Notes under the pieces: model-generated | Told to the model about the DNA's origin: nothing | The model's input: only the letters and a program-made list of their open reading frames with translations | The model's database searches: none | Source: Mycobacterium colombiense | GTDB taxonomy: Bacteria > Actinomycetota > Actinomycetes > Mycobacteriales > Mycobacteriaceae | NCBI RefSeq assembly: GCF_003284975.1 | Contig: NZ_QMEU01000007.1 | Location: forward strand, 55,892-119,891 | Reading direction: 5' to 3' | Length of the DNA stretch: 64,000 nucleotides | Position numbers and translations under genes: made by a program | Part shown: piece by piece, positions 1 through 8,111 of the stretch | How positions within the stretch are numbered: the stretch's first letter is position 1 | Layout of the letters: the number at the start of each line of letters is the position of its first letter

Positions 1-504
1 CAGACGGCGAACTCCTGGAGTCTGAAGACCATCGCCGATTTGGCCCCTCACTCGCCGGACGTGCGATTCGGTGCCCCCTCGGCATTCGCGACCCGCCCCG
101 CCGGGCTGCCGGGGCTGCGGCAGAAGTATGGGCTCGACATCAAACCGGGCAACTTCGTCGCCATCGACGACGGCGGGGGCGCGGTCACCGTGCGCGCGTT
201 GGTCGGGGGAAGGGTGAACGCCGCTAACGTCTTCACCACGTCCCCGGCCATACCGCAGAACCACCTGGTGGCCCTCGATGACCCCGAACATAACTTCGTG
301 GCCGGAAACATTGTGCCGCTGGTCAATTCGCAGAAGAATTCGGATCATCTCAGGAACGTGCTGGACGCTGTGTCGGCGAAGCTGACCACCTCCGGTGTCG
401 CCGGACTCAACGCGGCGGTGTCGGGAAACTCGGGCATGGATCCGGACCAGGCCGCGCGAAACTGGATACGGGACAACGGCTTCAACCATCCGATCGGAGG
501 ATGA
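1..504 (+). CDS. proX: Osmoprotectant ABC transporter substrate-binding protein, 3' part only
   Basis: The reading frame is already open at base 1, so the gene start lies outside the window; 167 codons and the TGA stop are present. The product would bind glycine betaine or a similar quaternary amine outside the membrane and pass it to the ProW/ProZ permeases. The visible part reads as the C-terminal lobe of a ProX/OpuAC-type binding protein, including a segment of the form VPLVNSQKN followed by an LRNVLDAVSAKLTT helix. The assignment rests mainly on context: the ATPase gene begins 1 bp after the stop and two permease genes follow, the order seen at M. tuberculosis Rv3759c-Rv3756c. Confidence 0.85.
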   Translation, partial: QTANSWSLKTIADLAPHSPDVRFGAPSAFATRPAGLPGLRQKYGLDIKPGNFVAIDDGGGAVTVRALVGGRVNAANVFTTSPAIPQNHLVALDDPEHNFVAGNIVPLVNSQKNSDHLRNVLDAVSAKLTTSGVAGLNAAVSGNSGMDPDQAARNWIRDNGFNHPIGG

Positions 505-505
505 C

Positions 506-1618
506 TTGATCGTCTTCGACACAGTCACCAAGGCCTTCGCCGACGGAACCACCGCCGTGCACCAGCTCAGCCTGAGCGTCCCGAACGGGGAGCTGACCGT
601 GTTCGTCGGGTCGTCGGGCAGCGGCAAGACCACGGCGCTGCGCATGATCAATCGGATGATCGAGCCCACTTCGGGCGTCATCACGATCGACGGGGTCGAC
701 GTGTCCACCCGCGACCCGGTGAAACTGCGCCTCGGGATCGGGTATGTCATCCAGCACGCCGGGCTGATGCCGCACCAGCGGGTGATCGACAATGTGGCAA
801 CGGTTCCCGTCTTACGGGGCCAGCCCCGCCGGGCCGCCCGCAAGGCCGCCTACGAGGTGCTCGAACGGGTCGGGCTGGACGCCAAACTCGCGACCCGCTA
901 CCCCGCGCAACTCTCCGGCGGCGAGCAACAGCGGGTCGGGGTGGCGCGCGCGCTGGCCGCCGATCCGCCCATCCTGCTGATGGACGAGCCGTTCTCCGCC
1001 GTCGACCCGGTGGTGCGCCACGACCTGCAAAACGAAATACTGCGCCTGCAAGGCGAATTGCACAAGACGATCGTCTTCGTCACCCACGACATCGATGAGG
1101 CGCTGCGGCTCGGTGATCGCGTGGCGGTGTTCAAAGGCGGTTCGTTGCAGCAATTCGACCAGCCCGCTGAGCTGCTGTCGCGGCCGGCCAACGATTTCGT
1201 GTCGAGGTTCATCGGCCTGGGCCGCGGCTACCGATGGTTACAACTCCTCGACGCGGCGGGACTACCGCTGCACGATGTCGAGCGGGTCGCGGCCGAAAAG
1301 ATCACGCAGGCAGAACTTTCCGGCGGGTGGGCCGTGGTGGTCGATCCGGGCGGTGTGCCCATCGGCTGGATCGACGGCGCGGGAGTGCGGCGGCACCGCG
1401 ACGGCGTGCCGTTGACGGACAGCATGAGCGGCCTCGGATCGCTGTTTCGGCCGCGGGGCAACCTGAGCCACGCGCTGGATGCGGCGCTGTCGTCGCCGTC
1501 GGGCATCGGGGTCGCCGTCGATGACGACGGCAAGGTCATCGGCGGGGTGCTGGCCGACGACGTGCTGGCCGCGGTCCGGGCCCAGCGCCCGGGCTCGGCG
1601 GAACCTCGAGGGAGGTAA
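506..1618 (+). CDS. proV: Osmoprotectant ABC transporter ATP-binding protein ProV
   Basis: This is the ATPase that powers glycine betaine/choline-type uptake. About 370 aa. Walker A (GSSGSGKT) is near residues 35-42. The Q-loop (QHAGLMPHQ), the signature LSGGEQQRVGVARAL, Walker B ILLMDEPFSAVDP and the H-loop VTHD follow in order. The C-terminal ~120 residues match the CBS-type regulatory region usual in ProV/OpuA ATPases. I chose the TTG at 506 because an SD-like GGAGG lies 5 bases upstream and translation then begins right at the conserved IVFDTVTKAF segment. An upstream in-frame ATG would run through the end of proX. The start is 1 bp after the proX stop, so the genes are probably translationally coupled. 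Confidence 0.93.
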   Translation: MIVFDTVTKAFADGTTAVHQLSLSVPNGELTVFVGSSGSGKTTALRMINRMIEPTSGVITIDGVDVSTRDPVKLRLGIGYVIQHAGLMPHQRVIDNVATVPVLRGQPRRAARKAAYEVLERVGLDAKLATRYPAQLSGGEQQRVGVARALAADPPILLMDEPFSAVDPVVRHDLQNEILRLQGELHKTIVFVTHDIDEALRLGDRVAVFKGGSLQQFDQPAELLSRPANDFVSRFIGLGRGYRWLQLLDAAGLPLHDVERVAAEKITQAELSGGWAVVVDPGGVPIGWIDGAGVRRHRDGVPLTDSMSGLGSLFRPRGNLSHALDAALSSPSGIGVAVDDDGKVIGGVLADDVLAAVRAQRPGSAEPRGR

Positions 1619-1621
1619 CCG

Positions 1622-2308
1622 ATGCACTATCTGCTCAGCCATCTCGATGACGCCTGGGGGCTCACCGTCGTGCATTTGCGGCTGTCGTTGGTGCCGGTGC
1701 TGATCGGGCTGGCGATTGCCCTGCCGCTGGGAATGTTGGTGCAGCGCACCCGAATCGCCCGCCGGCTGACGACCGCGGCGGCCAGCGTCGTGTTCACCAT
1801 CCCGTCGCTGGCGCTGTTCGTGGTGCTGCCGATGCTCATCGGGACCCGCATCCTCGACGAGGCCAACGTGCTGGTGGCGTTGACGGCCTACACCGCGGCG
1901 CTGCTGGTGCGCGCCGTGCTCGAGGCGCTGGACGCGGTACCCGCCCAGGTGCGCGACGCCGCCACGGCGGTCGGCTATTCGCCGGTCACGCGGATGCTCA
2001 AAGTCGAACTGCCGCTTTCGGTTCCGGTACTCGTCGCCGGGTTGCGGGTGGTGGTGGTCACCAACATCGCGATGGTCTCCGTGGGTTCGGTCATCGGAAT
2101 CGGCGGGCTGGGCAGCTGGTTCACCCAGGGCTACCAAACCGACAAGAGCGATCAGATCCTGGCCGGCATCATCGCGCTGTTCGTACTGGCGGTGGTCATC
2201 GACGTGCTCATCGTCGTGGCCGGCCGGCTGGCAACACCGTGGGCGCACGCCACACCGCGCACCGGTCGCCGCGCGGTCGTCGCGCCCGTAGTCGGTGGTG
2301 CGCGGTGA
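1622..2308 (+). CDS. proW: Osmoprotectant ABC transporter permease ProW
   Basis: Inner-membrane permease subunit of the osmoprotectant importer, 228 aa. Hydrophobic helices run through most of the length. The BPD-transp-1 coupling loop appears as AATAVGYSPVTRMLKVELPLSVPVL around residues 115-140, the typical EAA-like segment that contacts the ATPase. The ATG lies 3 bp after the proV stop, with GGGAGG just upstream inside the end of proV. Its TGA overlaps the GTG start of the next permease gene (GTGA), so proW and proZ are coupled. Confidence 0.92.
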   Translation: MHYLLSHLDDAWGLTVVHLRLSLVPVLIGLAIALPLGMLVQRTRIARRLTTAAASVVFTIPSLALFVVLPMLIGTRILDEANVLVALTAYTAALLVRAVLEALDAVPAQVRDAATAVGYSPVTRMLKVELPLSVPVLVAGLRVVVVTNIAMVSVGSVIGIGGLGSWFTQGYQTDKSDQILAGIIALFVLAVVIDVLIVVAGRLATPWAHATPRTGRRAVVAPVVGGAR

Positions 2309-3021
2309 ACTTCGTCGCGCGGGCGATCTCCTACGTGTTGACCGCCGACAACTGGACCGGCCCCGTCGGGCTCGCCGCCCGCATCCTCGAACACCTCGAG
2401 TACACCGCGCTAGCCGTGGCCGCCTCTGCGTTGATCGCGATTCCCGTCGGCATGATCATCGGGCACACCGGGCGGGGCACCCTGCTGGTGGTCAGCACCG
2501 TCAACGGCTTGCGCTCCCTGCCGACGCTGGGCGTGCTGCTGTTCGGGACGCTGGTCTTCGGGCTGGGTCTGGGACCGTCGCTGGTGGCGCTGATGCTGCT
2601 GGGTGTGCCGGCGCTGCTGGCCGGCACCTATGCCGGGATCGCCAATGTCGAGCCCACGGTCGTCGATGCCGCCCGGGCGATGGGCATGACCGAGGCCCAG
2701 GTGCTGCTGCGCGTCGAGGTGCCGAATGCGTTGCCGTTGATCCTGGGTGGCCTGCGCAACGCCACGCTGCAGGTGGTCGCGACCGCGACGGTGGCCGCCT
2801 ACGCCAGCCTGGGCGGACTGGGCAGATACCTGATCGACGGGATCAAGGAACGTGAGTTTCATCTCGCCCTGGTCGGGGCCCTAATGGTGGCCGCGTTGGC
2901 GCTGGTGCTCGACGGACTGCTTGCGTTGGCAGTGTGGATTTCAGTGCCGGGCACCGGGCGGCTGCGGCGAACATACCGGCCACTTCCGCATCACTTGGCG
3001 GGCACGTCTTACGGTAGATGA
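2305..3021 (+). CDS. proZ: Osmoprotectant ABC transporter permease ProZ
   Basis: Second permease subunit of the same importer, 238 aa with multiple hydrophobic helices. The EAA-like loop reads ARAMGMTEAQVLLRVEVPNALPLIL at about residues 125-150. I place the start at the GTG at 2305, overlapping the proW stop by 4 bases. A longer in-frame ATG start at 2239 would add an Arg-rich, proW-overlapping leader with no membrane character. The stop is followed immediately by the GTG of the next gene, so all five genes from proX may be one transcript. Confidence 0.92.
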   Translation: MNFVARAISYVLTADNWTGPVGLAARILEHLEYTALAVAASALIAIPVGMIIGHTGRGTLLVVSTVNGLRSLPTLGVLLFGTLVFGLGLGPSLVALMLLGVPALLAGTYAGIANVEPTVVDAARAMGMTEAQVLLRVEVPNALPLILGGLRNATLQVVATATVAAYASLGGLGRYLIDGIKEREFHLALVGALMVAALALVLDGLLALAVWISVPGTGRLRRTYRPLPHHLAGTSYGR

Positions 3022-3621
3022 GTGAACGCAGCCCCCTCTGATCCGTCTCGCCGCGTGTGGCAGGCGATGCTCACCTGGCGCGCACAGGATGCTCCCCGCA
3101 TGGAATCGGTACGAGTCCAGGTGTCCGGCAACAGAATCAAGGCCAATGGTCGCATCATTGCCGCCGCCACCGAAACCACCCCGGCGTTCGGCGCCTATTA
3201 CGACCTGCTGACCGATGAGACCGGCGCCACCAAGCGGCTCGGCATGACCGTCACCCTCGCCGAGCGGGAGCGGGTCTTCTCGTTCGCCCGCGACGAAGAG
3301 AACATGTGGCTGGTCACAGACCACCAGGGCGAGCATCGCGCGGCCTACAACGGCGCGGTCGACGTCGACGTGGAGTTCAGCCCCTTCTTCAACGCGCTGC
3401 CCATCCGGCGGCTCGGATTACACGAGCGGCCTGCCTCGGTGACGCTGCCGGTGGTCTACGTGAACCTGCCGGAGATGTCCATCACGGCGGACACCGTGAG
3501 CTATAGCAACACCGGCAGCCCGGCCGAGATCAAACTGCGCTCGCCGATCTCCGACACCACGGTCAGCGTCGATGACGAGGGATTCATCGTCGACTATCCA
3601 GGCTTGGCAGAGCGGATCTGA
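3022..3621 (+). CDS. Conserved hypothetical protein (Rv3755c-like)
   Basis: 199-aa soluble protein with no signal peptide or membrane segment. No domain of known function is recognised. Length and position directly after proZ and before a reverse tyrA match M. tuberculosis Rv3755c. It is rich in beta-strand-like alternation, for example [20 protein letters not shown] and a [11 protein letters not shown] segment, which suggests a beta-sandwich. The GTG at 3022 begins right after the proZ TGA. The 3' end overlaps the 3' end of the converging tyrA gene by 38 bp. Confidence 0.8.
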   Translation: MNAAPSDPSRRVWQAMLTWRAQDAPRMESVRVQVSGNRIKANGRIIAAATETTPAFGAYYDLLTDETGATKRLGMTVTLAERERVFSFARDEENMWLVTDHQGEHRAAYNGAVDVDVEFSPFFNALPIRRLGLHERPASVTLPVVYVNLPEMSITADTVSYSNTGSPAEIKLRSPISDTTVSVDDEGFIVDYPGLAERI

Positions 3622-4573
3622 TCACCCCACCGGCTCGGCCGGCGGCGGCCAATTCCTGACGCCAGTTCTCCGCGCCGACGACGACGTGAAAGATGTCGCT
3701 GCGAGGGAAGCTGTCGTAGCGGATGCGCGCGGCATGGCCGGATTCGGCGAGGTCGGCGACCGAATTGTGCGCAGCCAGCGATTCGCGGGCGCGGCTCAGC
3801 AGCTCGAGGAGGCGGTCGACCGTGGGCACCAGCTGCTCGGAGTTGCCCTCGCACATCGCCCGGACCAGGTCGGGGGCGGTCGCCGCGACCCGGGTCCCGT
3901 CGCGGAACGAGCCGGCGGCCAACGCGAAAGCCAACGGCACGTCTCCGGCCACCACCGCCAGCGCCTCGGCGAGCAGGTGGGGCAGATGCGAGATGGCCGC
4001 CGCGGCGGCATCGTGCTCGTCGGACCGGGCCGGCACCACGACCGCGCCGCAGTCCAGCGCCAACGTCATCACCGTCGACCAGACCGCCGGGTCGACATGG
4101 TCGTCGACGCTGACGACCCACGCGGCCCCGGTGAACAACCCGGCATACCCGGCCGTCCAGCCCGAGTGCGCGGTGCCCGCCATCGGATGGCCCCCCACGA
4201 AGCGTTCCTGCAGCCCCGCCGCGATTACCTGATCGAGCACCGCCTGCTTGACGCTGGTGACGTCGGTCAGCGGACAGTGCGGGGCCGTCTCCTTGACGTG
4301 GGCGAGCATGCCCGCCATCGCCGGCATCGGCACGGCCAGCACGATCAGCGCCCCGGAGTCGGCGGCGCGAGACAGCGTCGCGGGCAGATCGGTGGTGGCA
4401 TCGAAGCCGTCGGCGGTCGCAGCCTGTGCGCCCTCGACCGAGCGGTTATAGCCGAACACGTCCCGGCCGGCCGCCGTGGCGGCCCGCATTATCGAGCCGC
4501 CGATCAGCCCCAGCCCGAGCACACACACCGGTGTCTTAGAAGGAGGGCGTGCCACATTCCAAGGTTGGCACAT
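3584..4573 (-). CDS. tyrA: Prephenate dehydrogenase
   Basis: Converts prephenate to 4-hydroxyphenylpyruvate with NAD(P)+ in tyrosine synthesis. The Rossmann motif [10 protein letters not shown] lies near the N-terminus, followed by the family segments [14 protein letters not shown] and [11 protein letters not shown], the latter carrying a conserved His pair region. About 329 aa from the ATG at 4573. A GTG at 4552, directly before ARPPSKTPV, is an equally reasonable start and gives 322 aa. M. tuberculosis TyrA is, from memory, about 301 aa, so the C-terminus here may be extended. No ACT or chorismate mutase domain is fused. It is convergent with the preceding gene. Confidence 0.92.
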   Translation of the reverse strand: MCQPWNVARPPSKTPVCVLGLGLIGGSIMRAATAAGRDVFGYNRSVEGAQAATADGFDATTDLPATLSRAADSGALIVLAVPMPAMAGMLAHVKETAPHCPLTDVTSVKQAVLDQVIAAGLQERFVGGHPMAGTAHSGWTAGYAGLFTGAAWVVSVDDHVDPAVWSTVMTLALDCGAVVVPARSDEHDAAAAAISHLPHLLAEALAVVAGDVPLAFALAAGSFRDGTRVAATAPDLVRAMCEGNSEQLVPTVDRLLELLSRARESLAAHNSVADLAESGHAARIRYDSFPRSDIFHVVVGAENWRQELAAAGRAGGVIRSALPSLDSRR

Positions 4574-4657
4574 CCGCTCGGGAGCGGTGGCGCCAGATGT
4601 CGAGGCCACCCGCGGCCATCTGGTCAGGGGCCTGGTCAGGGACTACCGTAAGCGGCC

Positions 4658-5179
4658 ATGGGAGCACAACGGGCCTCTGCCCAAGGCCTGTCCGCGGACA
4701 CGCCGGACGGTTTCGGCGTCGCGGTGGTGCGTGAAGAGGGCCAGTGGCGCTGTGCCCCGATGGCCCGTAAGTCGCTCTTGAGCCTGTCGGCCGCCGAGAC
4801 GGAGTTGCGTGAATTGCGCAGTTCCGGGGCGGTCTTCGGCCTGCTGGACGTCGACGACGAATTCTTCGTCATCGTGCGGCCAGCGCCCTCGGGGACGCGG
4901 TTGTTGCTCTCGGATGCCACCGCCGCGCTCGATTACGACATCGCCGCGGAAGTGCTCGACAAGCTGGACGCCGACCTCGATCCGGAGGATCTGGAGGATT
5001 CAGATCCTTTCGAAGAGGGCGACTTGGGGCTGCTGTCCGACATCGGGCTGCCCGAGGCGGTCCTGGGGGTCATCGTCGACGAGACCGATCTGTACGCCGA
5101 CGAGCAGCTGGGCCGCATCGCCCGGGAGATGGGCTTCGCCGACCAGCTGTCGGCGGTGATCGACCGCCTCGGTCGGTGA
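4658..5179 (+). CDS. tRNA adenosine deaminase-associated protein
   Basis: 173-aa acidic protein of the actinobacterial family found next to tadA (Rv3753c-like). The middle is very acidic (LDADLDPEDLEDSDPFEEGDLG, residues about 103-125) and the rest has compact alpha/beta character. The function is not established. A role with the neighbouring deaminase is inferred only from conserved adjacency. tadA begins 10 bp after the stop, consistent with co-transcription. Confidence 0.82.
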   Translation: MGAQRASAQGLSADTPDGFGVAVVREEGQWRCAPMARKSLLSLSAAETELRELRSSGAVFGLLDVDDEFFVIVRPAPSGTRLLLSDATAALDYDIAAEVLDKLDADLDPEDLEDSDPFEEGDLGLLSDIGLPEAVLGVIVDETDLYADEQLGRIAREMGFADQLSAVIDRLGR

Positions 5180-5189
5180 TCCTAGCTCG

Positions 5190-5648
5190 GTGATCGCTGA
5201 CGAAGACCTGATCCGGTCCGCGCTATCGGTTGCCGCGACGGCGGGTCCTCGCGACGTGCCCATCGGCGCAGTGGTGGTCGGTGCCGACGGAACCGAGCTG
5301 GCCCGCGCGGTGAACGCCCGCGAGGCCCTGGGCGACCCGACGGCCCACGCCGAGATCCTGGCGCTGCGCACGGCAGCCGGGGTCCTCGGCGACGGGTGGC
5401 GGCTGGAGGGCGCCACGCTGGCGGTCACCGTCGAACCGTGCACCATGTGCGCGGGCGCGCTGGTGCTATCGCGCATCGCCCGCCTGGTGTTCGGGGCCTG
5501 GGAGCCCAAGACGGGAGCGGTCGGGTCGTTGTGGGATGTGGTCCGCGACCGGCGGCTCAATCACCGTCCCGAAGTGCGCGGTGGTGTGCTGGCGCAGGAG
5601 TGTGCCGCGCCACTGGAGGCCTTTTTTGCCCGCCAGCGATTGGGGTGA
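5190..5648 (+). CDS. tadA: tRNA-specific adenosine deaminase TadA
   Basis: 152-aa zinc-dependent deaminase of the CDA fold that converts A34 to inosine in tRNA-Arg(ACG). The catalytic motif HAE is in the segment PTAHAEILALR. The zinc Cys pair is in VEPCTMCAGALV. The length is typical for TadA. The start is the GTG at 5190, placing MIADEDLIRSAL at the N-terminus. It lies between its associated gene and tRNA-Ser, as in M. tuberculosis (Rv3752c, serV). Confidence 0.93.
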   Translation: MIADEDLIRSALSVAATAGPRDVPIGAVVVGADGTELARAVNAREALGDPTAHAEILALRTAAGVLGDGWRLEGATLAVTVEPCTMCAGALVLSRIARLVFGAWEPKTGAVGSLWDVVRDRRLNHRPEVRGGVLAQECAAPLEAFFARQRLG

Positions 5649-5677
5649 CGGGCCTGCCGTTGGGTAAGCTGCTCGGC

Positions 5678-5767
5678 GGTGGCGTGTCCGAGCGGCCTAA
5701 GGAGCACGCCTCGAAAGCGTGTGACGGCTAAAACCGTCCGAGGGTTCAAATCCCTCCGCCACCGCCA
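5678..5767 (+). tRNA. serV: tRNA-Ser (anticodon CGA)
   Basis: A 90-nt cloverleaf with the long variable arm of serine tRNAs. The acceptor stem GGTGGCG (5678-5684) pairs with CGCCACC (5757-5763), followed by discriminator G and an encoded CCA (5765-5767). The anticodon loop CTCGAAA (5710-5716) gives CGA, reading UCG. The T-arm is GAGGG-TTCAAAT-CCCTC. The T-loop to the 3' end is duplicated at 20970-20996, marking this gene as the integration target of the island. The copy here is intact, so tRNA function is preserved. Confidence 0.97.
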
Positions 5768-5771
5768 AAAC
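5745..5771 (+). repeat. attL core (27-bp direct repeat)
   Basis: The sequence starts at the T-loop TTC of tRNA-Ser and runs through the CCA end to AAAAC. It is identical over 27 bases to 20970-20996. The preceding bases differ (GGG here, TCT at the other end), as do the following ones (CCC here, TGC there), so the limits are sharp. Confidence 0.95.
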
Positions 5772-5798
5772 CCCAAAGCCTGCAACGCAGGTGAGGGG

Positions 5799-6938
5799 CT
5801 ATTTCTCTGTTTGCTGACCTTTGGTCTGCCCACCTGCTGCCCACACTTTGCCCACAGTCACAGGTGAGTACGAGTTGTGAAGAGTGACCGCGACAGCATC
5901 GAGATCGGTGTCGAACAGGTCCGCGTAGGTGTCCAACGTGACCTTCGCCGACTTGTGTCCGAGCATCCGTTGTAGTGCCAGCACGTTTACGCCAGCAGAG
6001 ATGGCTAACGACGCCGCGGTGTGCCGAAGGTCATGCGGAGTGATCGCCTGAACCTTCGAACGCGTCACAGCACCCGAGAACCACCCCCGAGTCGACTTCG
6101 GGCGCGGTAGGTACTTTCCGTCGGGTCCGGGGAACAGCAGATCTTCTGCGCTCTTGTCTGCGCACAGTCGTGAGAGCTCGTCGAGTACGAACGACGGCAC
6201 CGGTACCGACCGGACCTTGCGACCTTTGGTCTGCCCGACGGCGTGCTCGACGCCGAGCTGGACGGCGTTGTCCGCGACGACCAGGCGGCGCTTCAGGAAC
6301 TCGACATCACGCACCCGCAGCGCGATCGCCTCGCCCCAGCGGAGTCCGCATAGGGCGAGCACGTACACCAGTGGCCGATGCTCGCCACACTCCGCTGCTA
6401 GGCGGTGTACGTCGTCGGCGGTCAGGTAGATGTGTCGGCGCGTTGTCTTGCGCGGTAACCCCTCGATTCCGCGCGCCGGGTTCGACGCCAACCGCCGCGC
6501 CTTAACCGCGTCTTGCAGAATCCCGGATAGCACACCGTGCGCACGCAGCACGGTCGTCGCTCCGCGGCCCTCGCGGATCATTTGGGCAATCCAAGATTCG
6601 ATATCGGGCACCGAAACCTTGGCGATCTGCCAGTGACCCCACTTCGGTTGAACGTGGATGCGCCAGGCTGATTCGATCATCCGATAGTTCGACGGTGCAG
6701 TCGCCTGTTGCTTGCGCGCCAACCAATCTGGCGCCAGCTCGGCCACCATGGTGCGGCCCGCCGCCTCCGGGATGAACTCACCGGTCAGTTTCTTGACCTC
6801 TACGGTCGCCGCGAATGCCTCGGCGTCACGCTTGGTTCTGAACCCGCGCTTGTCGGTCTGTCTGTGGTCCGGCGTCCGGTAGCGGACTCGGTAAAGCGTT
6901 GCACCGCTTGCGGTTTGATACTTATTGATCGTCGCCAT
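5799..6938 (-). CDS. int: Tyrosine-recombinase integrase of the island
   Basis: 379-aa phage-type integrase that would recombine attP with the tRNA-Ser attB site. The N-terminal ~60 residues form an arm-binding-type region (YRVRYRTPDHRQTDKRGF). A SAM-like core-binding domain spans about 65-150. The catalytic domain contains R200 in GLRWGE, H302 and R305 in PHDLRH, H328 in MLGHKS and the nucleophile Y338 in LDTYADLF, so it looks complete. The start is ATG at 6938, overlapping the end of the XRE gene by 17 bp, so the two are co-transcribed. The 3' end of the gene contains three TGCCCAC repeats, probable arm sites for this same protein. Confidence 0.95.
   Translation of the reverse strand: MATINKYQTASGATLYRVRYRTPDHRQTDKRGFRTKRDAEAFAATVEVKKLTGEFIPEAAGRTMVAELAPDWLARKQQATAPSNYRMIESAWRIHVQPKWGHWQIAKVSVPDIESWIAQMIREGRGATTVLRAHGVLSGILQDAVKARRLASNPARGIEGLPRKTTRRHIYLTADDVHRLAAECGEHRPLVYVLALCGLRWGEAIALRVRDVEFLKRRLVVADNAVQLGVEHAVGQTKGRKVRSVPVPSFVLDELSRLCADKSAEDLLFPGPDGKYLPRPKSTRGWFSGAVTRSKVQAITPHDLRHTAASLAISAGVNVLALQRMLGHKSAKVTLDTYADLFDTDLDAVAVTLHNSYSPVTVGKVWAAGGQTKGQQTEK
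5827..5855 (+). repeat. Left triple TGCCCAC repeat, candidate integrase arm sites
   Basis: TGCCCAC occurs at 5827, 5838 and 5849, an exact 11-bp step that puts all copies on one face of the helix. The same triple, in the same orientation and with the same step, is found near attR (20855, 20866, 20877). The block starts 56 bp inside attL. It lies within the 3' coding end of the integrase. Confidence 0.7.
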
Positions 6939-7593
6939 CGAGCACCGCTTTCAAGTCGGCTTTGAGCGCGCGAGCAATGCGCCCCTTCTTCTGGGCATTC
7001 GCTTCCGGGCCGGCGAGTTCGTCGCGTTTGGCGCTAAACGACTTGCCCCATTGGGCCAACATTTCGGCGGCGAGCCGCGAATGCTCGAGCCCTAACTCCC
7101 GCGCGAGTCGTTCCTCGGGCTCGCCGATCTGCCCGAGCATCCGCATCGTGGCACCTTTCGACACCGACTGAAGGCGGGCCGGCCAGTTATCTCGGTAGTC
7201 GTCAGTAACGACTGACTCCAACGCGGCGCCGGCCTCGCGTCGGTACCGGCCCGCCGCCGTCACGGCGTCTCCCGACAGGTAGCGGCGCAGTTCCTCAGAT
7301 GAGACGCTGATTCTTGGTGTGACAGCGATGTTGTCGTCCCCGCGAACGAGGTCGCCCAACGATACGGGCCGGTCGAGTAGCTCTGAGAAGATCAGAGCCA
7401 AGGCAACCAACGTCGGCAGTGTCGGCGATACCTTGCCGTGTTCGAGGTCTGAGACTCGCCCAGTGCCCCAGTTCAAGCCGCATGCCCGCGCCGCCTTGGC
7501 TACGTCGTTGAGGTTCGCGTCACCACGTAGTTCTCGCGCGTTGCGGCCCATCACCGCCGCCAGGTCGACCGTTTCCGTCACGACACGCAACAT
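6922..7593 (-). CDS. XRE-family helix-turn-helix regulator
   Basis: 223-aa DNA-binding protein. The N-terminal ~75 residues form an XRE-type HTH (ARELRGDANLNDVAKAARACGL, then RVSDLEHGKVSPTLPTLVALA). The remainder is unknown and helical, including RRYLSGDAVTAAGRYRREAG and a C-terminal segment rich in Ala, Lys and Glu. I chose the ATG at 7593. The longer ORF to 7689 runs across the divergent promoter region and lacks family character. It is probably the island repressor, controlling itself and the integrase on one side and the rightward operon on the other. It overlaps the integrase gene by 17 bp. Confidence 0.85.
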   Translation of the reverse strand: MLRVVTETVDLAAVMGRNARELRGDANLNDVAKAARACGLNWGTGRVSDLEHGKVSPTLPTLVALALIFSELLDRPVSLGDLVRGDDNIAVTPRISVSSEELRRYLSGDAVTAAGRYRREAGAALESVVTDDYRDNWPARLQSVSKGATMRMLGQIGEPEERLARELGLEHSRLAAEMLAQWGKSFSAKRDELAGPEANAQKKGRIARALKADLKAVLDGDDQ

Positions 7594-7611
7594 ACCCCGG
7601 TTTCGCGAGGC

Positions 7612-7643
7612 TTGACAGCAGGCGACGCGCGATGCAGTGTCAA
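7612..7643 (+). promoter_or_regulatory. Candidate promoter/operator between repressor and rightward operon
   Basis: TTGACA at 7612-7617 is a consensus -35 box. CAGTGT at 7635-7640, 17 bp further, is a weak -10. The same stretch forms an inverted repeat, TTGACA to TGTCAA (7638-7643), so a dimeric repressor bound here would cover the promoter. No transcript data support this. Confidence 0.4.
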
Positions 7644-7692
7644 CGACAAGCCCGTGATTTGCATGGGTTGAGAATCTCACCGGAGGCACACC

Positions 7693-7932
7693 TTGAACGC
7701 GAGCGTCAACTCAGCCAGTTTGAACACATCGCCGCCCGAGACTGCTGGCCCCAAAGAGGTTGCAGCAGTGCTTCATACGACAGAGCAAGGACTTGCGCAG
7801 ATGCGCTATCGCGGCATGGGGCCGAAGTTCATCAAGGTCAACCGGAAGGTCTTGTACCGATGGAGTGACGTCAACGCGTACCTCGACGCGAACACCGTTC
7901 AGCGCACCGACAGTCCGCGGGGGGTTGCGTAA
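7693..7932 (+). CDS. Excisionase-like HTH protein
   Basis: 79 aa with one MerR/Xis-like winged-helix segment: GPKEVAAVLHTTEQGLAQMRYRGMGPKFIKVNRKVLYRWSDVNAYLD, residues about 19-65. These proteins bind att or promoter DNA and steer recombination toward excision, or act as small activators. The start is TTG at 7693, supported by CGGAGG six bases upstream. First gene of the rightward operon. Its TAA overlaps the next ATG by one base. Confidence 0.8.
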   Translation: MNASVNSASLNTSPPETAGPKEVAAVLHTTEQGLAQMRYRGMGPKFIKVNRKVLYRWSDVNAYLDANTVQRTDSPRGVA

Positions 7933-8111
7933 TGGGGAAGCCACCTGATCAGCCCGCCGTTCACGTAGCGGCGAACGCGTCGCGGCCGGGGCTGGTGCTC
8001 GTCGCGATCGGCAGCGGATCCGACCCGTACAGCGTCACGCCCGAGTTCGCCGTCGGGCTGGCCGGCCAACTGCTCGGCGCTGCCACTACAGCGCGCACCG
8101 CGGGGACGTGA
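7932..8111 (+). CDS. Small hypothetical island protein
   Basis: 59 aa starting at ATG 7932 (TAATG overlap with the previous stop) and ending at TGA 8109-8111, which overlaps the GTG start of the next gene. No domain is recognised. The middle is hydrophobic (PGLVLVAIGSGSDPYSV) and the C-terminus is rich in Ala, Gly and Thr. The coupling overlaps at both ends are the main evidence that it is translated. Confidence 0.55.
   Translation: MGKPPDQPAVHVAANASRPGLVLVAIGSGSDPYSVTPEFAVGLAGQLLGAATTARTAGT

Noticed and set aside
3572..4651. 359-aa forward ORF opposite tyrA
   Set aside because: It mirrors tyrA, has low-complexity Arg/Gly composition and no motif. The TyrA motifs are complete on the reverse strand.
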